Assembly (NCBI GenBank): GCA_945643825.1
Contig: CALZEZ010000089.1
Coordinates: 1 to 6,310 of the forward strand
Direction: 5' to 3'
DNA length: 6,310 nt
Source of the DNA: an uncultured Lachnospiraceae bacterium
GTDB lineage: Bacteria; Bacillota; Clostridia; Lachnospirales; Lachnospiraceae
Of the stretch, positions 4,782-6,310 are shown one piece after another. Under the pieces are notes generated by a model, which saw only the letters and a program-made list of their open reading frames with translations, ran no database searches and was not told where the DNA came from. Numbering within the stretch: the stretch's first letter is position 1; each line of letters opens with the position of its first letter. A program made the position numbers and the translations under genes.

Positions 4782-6310
4782 ATGCCTTCGCAGTTTTTTG
4801 GACTTACGATAGCAGGCAGTGGATTAAGAGCAGCCAATGCTTCGCTTAATACAACGAATAATAATATTGCCAATGCATCCAGTACCGGCTACAGTCGCCA
4901 GACGGTGGTACAGGAGGCACAGACACCGCTCCGAACCTTTGTAAAATATGGTTGCGCCGGTGCGGGTGTGGACGTGATTGCGATTGAGCGCAATCGGAGC
5001 GAATTTTATGATGCCAAATACCGCACGAACATGACGAAGCTAGGAGTTTATGAGGTCAAGGAATACTATCAGATGCAGGTGCAGCAATATCTCAAGGACG
5101 ATGGAAAAACAGGTTTTTCTACATTGTTTGGAGATATTGCCAATAAATTGCAGAGTATTATTACGAATGGTGCAAATTCCAACCCCGTCAAGCAGGATTT
5201 TATCTCGTCCGCATCGGGTATGGCAGAATATTTTAATACGATGGCAGGCGATCTCACGGAGATTCAGAAGGATATCAATGATGAGATTAAGCTTACCGTT
5301 GATTCCATCAATTCAATCGCCAGCTCCATTGCGACACTGAATCAACAGATCAATGTTATTGAGATGACCGGTACAACAGCAAATGTGTTGCGGGATAAGC
5401 GGGATAATCTGGTCGATCAGCTCTCTGAGCTGGTGCAGGTGGAGACATCGGAGAGCCCTCTTATGGATCCGAATGATCCGGAACGGGCGACCGGTGGCAC
5501 AAGATTTCTGGTTAAGATTGCCGGCGGGCAGACATTGGTAGATTCGCAGGTATATCAACAGCTAGAATGCACAACCAGAGAGGCAAGGCTCAACCAGACA
5601 GACGCGGACGGACTGTATGAACTTCAGTGGACAAATGGAAATGTATTTACCATGACCAATCCATCAATCGGCGGAAAGCTGCAGGGCTTGATCGAGATGC
5701 GGGATGGCAACAACAGCTTTTATTTCCATGGGAAAGTGCTGGAGGTAGCACCGGATGCAGGAAACACACATAAGCTTGTGATGCAGCCGGGGGATGAGAA
5801 CCTGTTGGATTTAAATAAGGCATCGCTTCCGGCTAGCGGAGTTCTGGATGTGGGAAGCAGATCCTATGTTTATGACAGATGGACTTTTGATGAAGCAAGC
5901 GGAACCTATACCTTTGTGATAAATGACAATAAGTCGGACAGCACCATCGGAGGCAATGTGGTAGGGCAGACCGCACAGATTGGTAACGCCTATGATTATC
6001 AGGGAATTCCTTATTATATGCAGCAGATGAATGAATGGCTTCGCTGCTTTTCCCAGAGCTTTAACAAGATTCTTCAGGAAGGCTTTACCTCAGGCGGGGA
6101 TGCGGGAACCTGGCTGTTTACCGGTGGTAAAATAGAAGGCGGACAATTTGATTTGTCATTAAATCCGGATAAGACGATTAACAAGGCTGCCTACTACCAG
6201 ATTACAGCCTACAATTTTCAGATCAAGAAAGAACTGGTTGATGATCCGAGCCTGCTGGCTACCAAATCGGAGGTGACACTTGGAGTAGATGCCTATGATA
6301 TTATTACTAC
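4782..6310 (+). CDS. Second FlgK-like hook-associated protein (C-terminus beyond the window)
   Basis: The frame stays open for 509 codons to the right edge, so the gene is partial. It starts MPSQFFGLTIAGSGLRAANA. The N-terminal rod-type domain (residues 5-40) includes NNNIANASSTGYSRQ, the FlgK-type motif. The D1 helical region (about 80-220) contains NPVKQDFISSASGMAEYFN (134-152) and LRDKRDNLVDQLSELVQVE (203-221), which line up with the same elements in the upstream flgK. A longer Gly/Asp-rich beta region (about 225-420) follows. The two proteins share the scaffold but are otherwise quite different, so this is an old paralog rather than a recent copy. Already longer than most of a FlgK before its C-terminal domain, it probably ends near 600 or more residues. 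It has three cysteines (58, 263, 422), unlike its neighbour. It could form the junction ring together with FlgK or replace it; FlgL is less likely given the N-terminal motif and length. Confidence 0.88.
   Translation, partial: MPSQFFGLTIAGSGLRAANASLNTTNNNIANASSTGYSRQTVVQEAQTPLRTFVKYGCAGAGVDVIAIERNRSEFYDAKYRTNMTKLGVYEVKEYYQMQVQQYLKDDGKTGFSTLFGDIANKLQSIITNGANSNPVKQDFISSASGMAEYFNTMAGDLTEIQKDINDEIKLTVDSINSIASSIATLNQQINVIEMTGTTANVLRDKRDNLVDQLSELVQVETSESPLMDPNDPERATGGTRFLVKIAGGQTLVDSQVYQQLECTTREARLNQTDADGLYELQWTNGNVFTMTNPSIGGKLQGLIEMRDGNNSFYFHGKVLEVAPDAGNTHKLVMQPGDENLLDLNKASLPASGVLDVGSRSYVYDRWTFDEASGTYTFVINDNKSDSTIGGNVVGQTAQIGNAYDYQGIPYYMQQMNEWLRCFSQSFNKILQEGFTSGGDAGTWLFTGGKIEGGQFDLSLNPDKTINKAAYYQITAYNFQIKKELVDDPSLLATKSEVTLGVDAYDIIT

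Noticed and set aside
5050..5340. Plus-strand open frame of 96 codons inside the second flgK
   Set aside because: It lies entirely within the flgK frame, is Arg/Ser-rich with no recognisable motif, and has no ribosome binding site, so it is an out-of-frame shadow.

Overview
The window looks like chromosomal DNA from a motile, Gram-positive gut-type Firmicute. The best fit is Lachnospiraceae (Roseburia, Eubacterium rectale, Butyrivibrio or a relative). The reasons are a moderate GC content, strong GGAGG ribosome binding sites, a sigma-28 promoter followed by flgM-flgN-flgK-flgK, a nearby family 27 alpha-galactosidase, and a secreted repeat protein with a domain that I recall from clostridial cell-surface proteins. 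The genus is an inference from gene content, not a database match.

Left part (1-354): the 5' end of a minus-strand gene that runs off the left edge. It carries the family GH27 signature GWNSW. A 188-base divergent intergenic region follows, with candidate promoters for both directions and a possible LacI-type operator over the minus-strand promoter.

Middle (355-2240): one 612-residue surface protein. It has a signal peptide, an acidic Ser-Asp pentapeptide tract, a beta-sandwich-like module, five near-perfect 14-residue repeats, a second folded module, and a C-terminal transmembrane anchor with a short cytoplasmic tail. It has its own sigma-A-type promoter and ends at a strong intrinsic terminator, so it appears monocistronic.

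Right part (2241-6310): a late flagellar operon. A near-consensus sigma-28 promoter (2282-2308) drives flgM (anti-sigma-28), flgN (export chaperone for hook-associated proteins), flgK (hook-filament junction protein) and a second, divergent flgK-like gene that is cut by the right edge. All four genes are on the plus strand, separated by 18-29 bases, each with its own ribosome binding site. Functionally, FlgM holds sigma-28 until the hook is finished and FlgM is exported. FlgN then delivers FlgK to the export gate, and FlgK builds the junction on which the filament grows. Because flgM is itself behind a sigma-28 promoter, the operon carries a negative feedback loop.

I see no tRNA, rRNA, CRISPR array, insertion sequence or prophage signal. 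The most notable points are the paired FlgK paralogs with three cysteines in the second one, the in-frame 42-bp repeats in the surface protein, and the corrected start of the first flgK. I did not find a convincing wholly new system.
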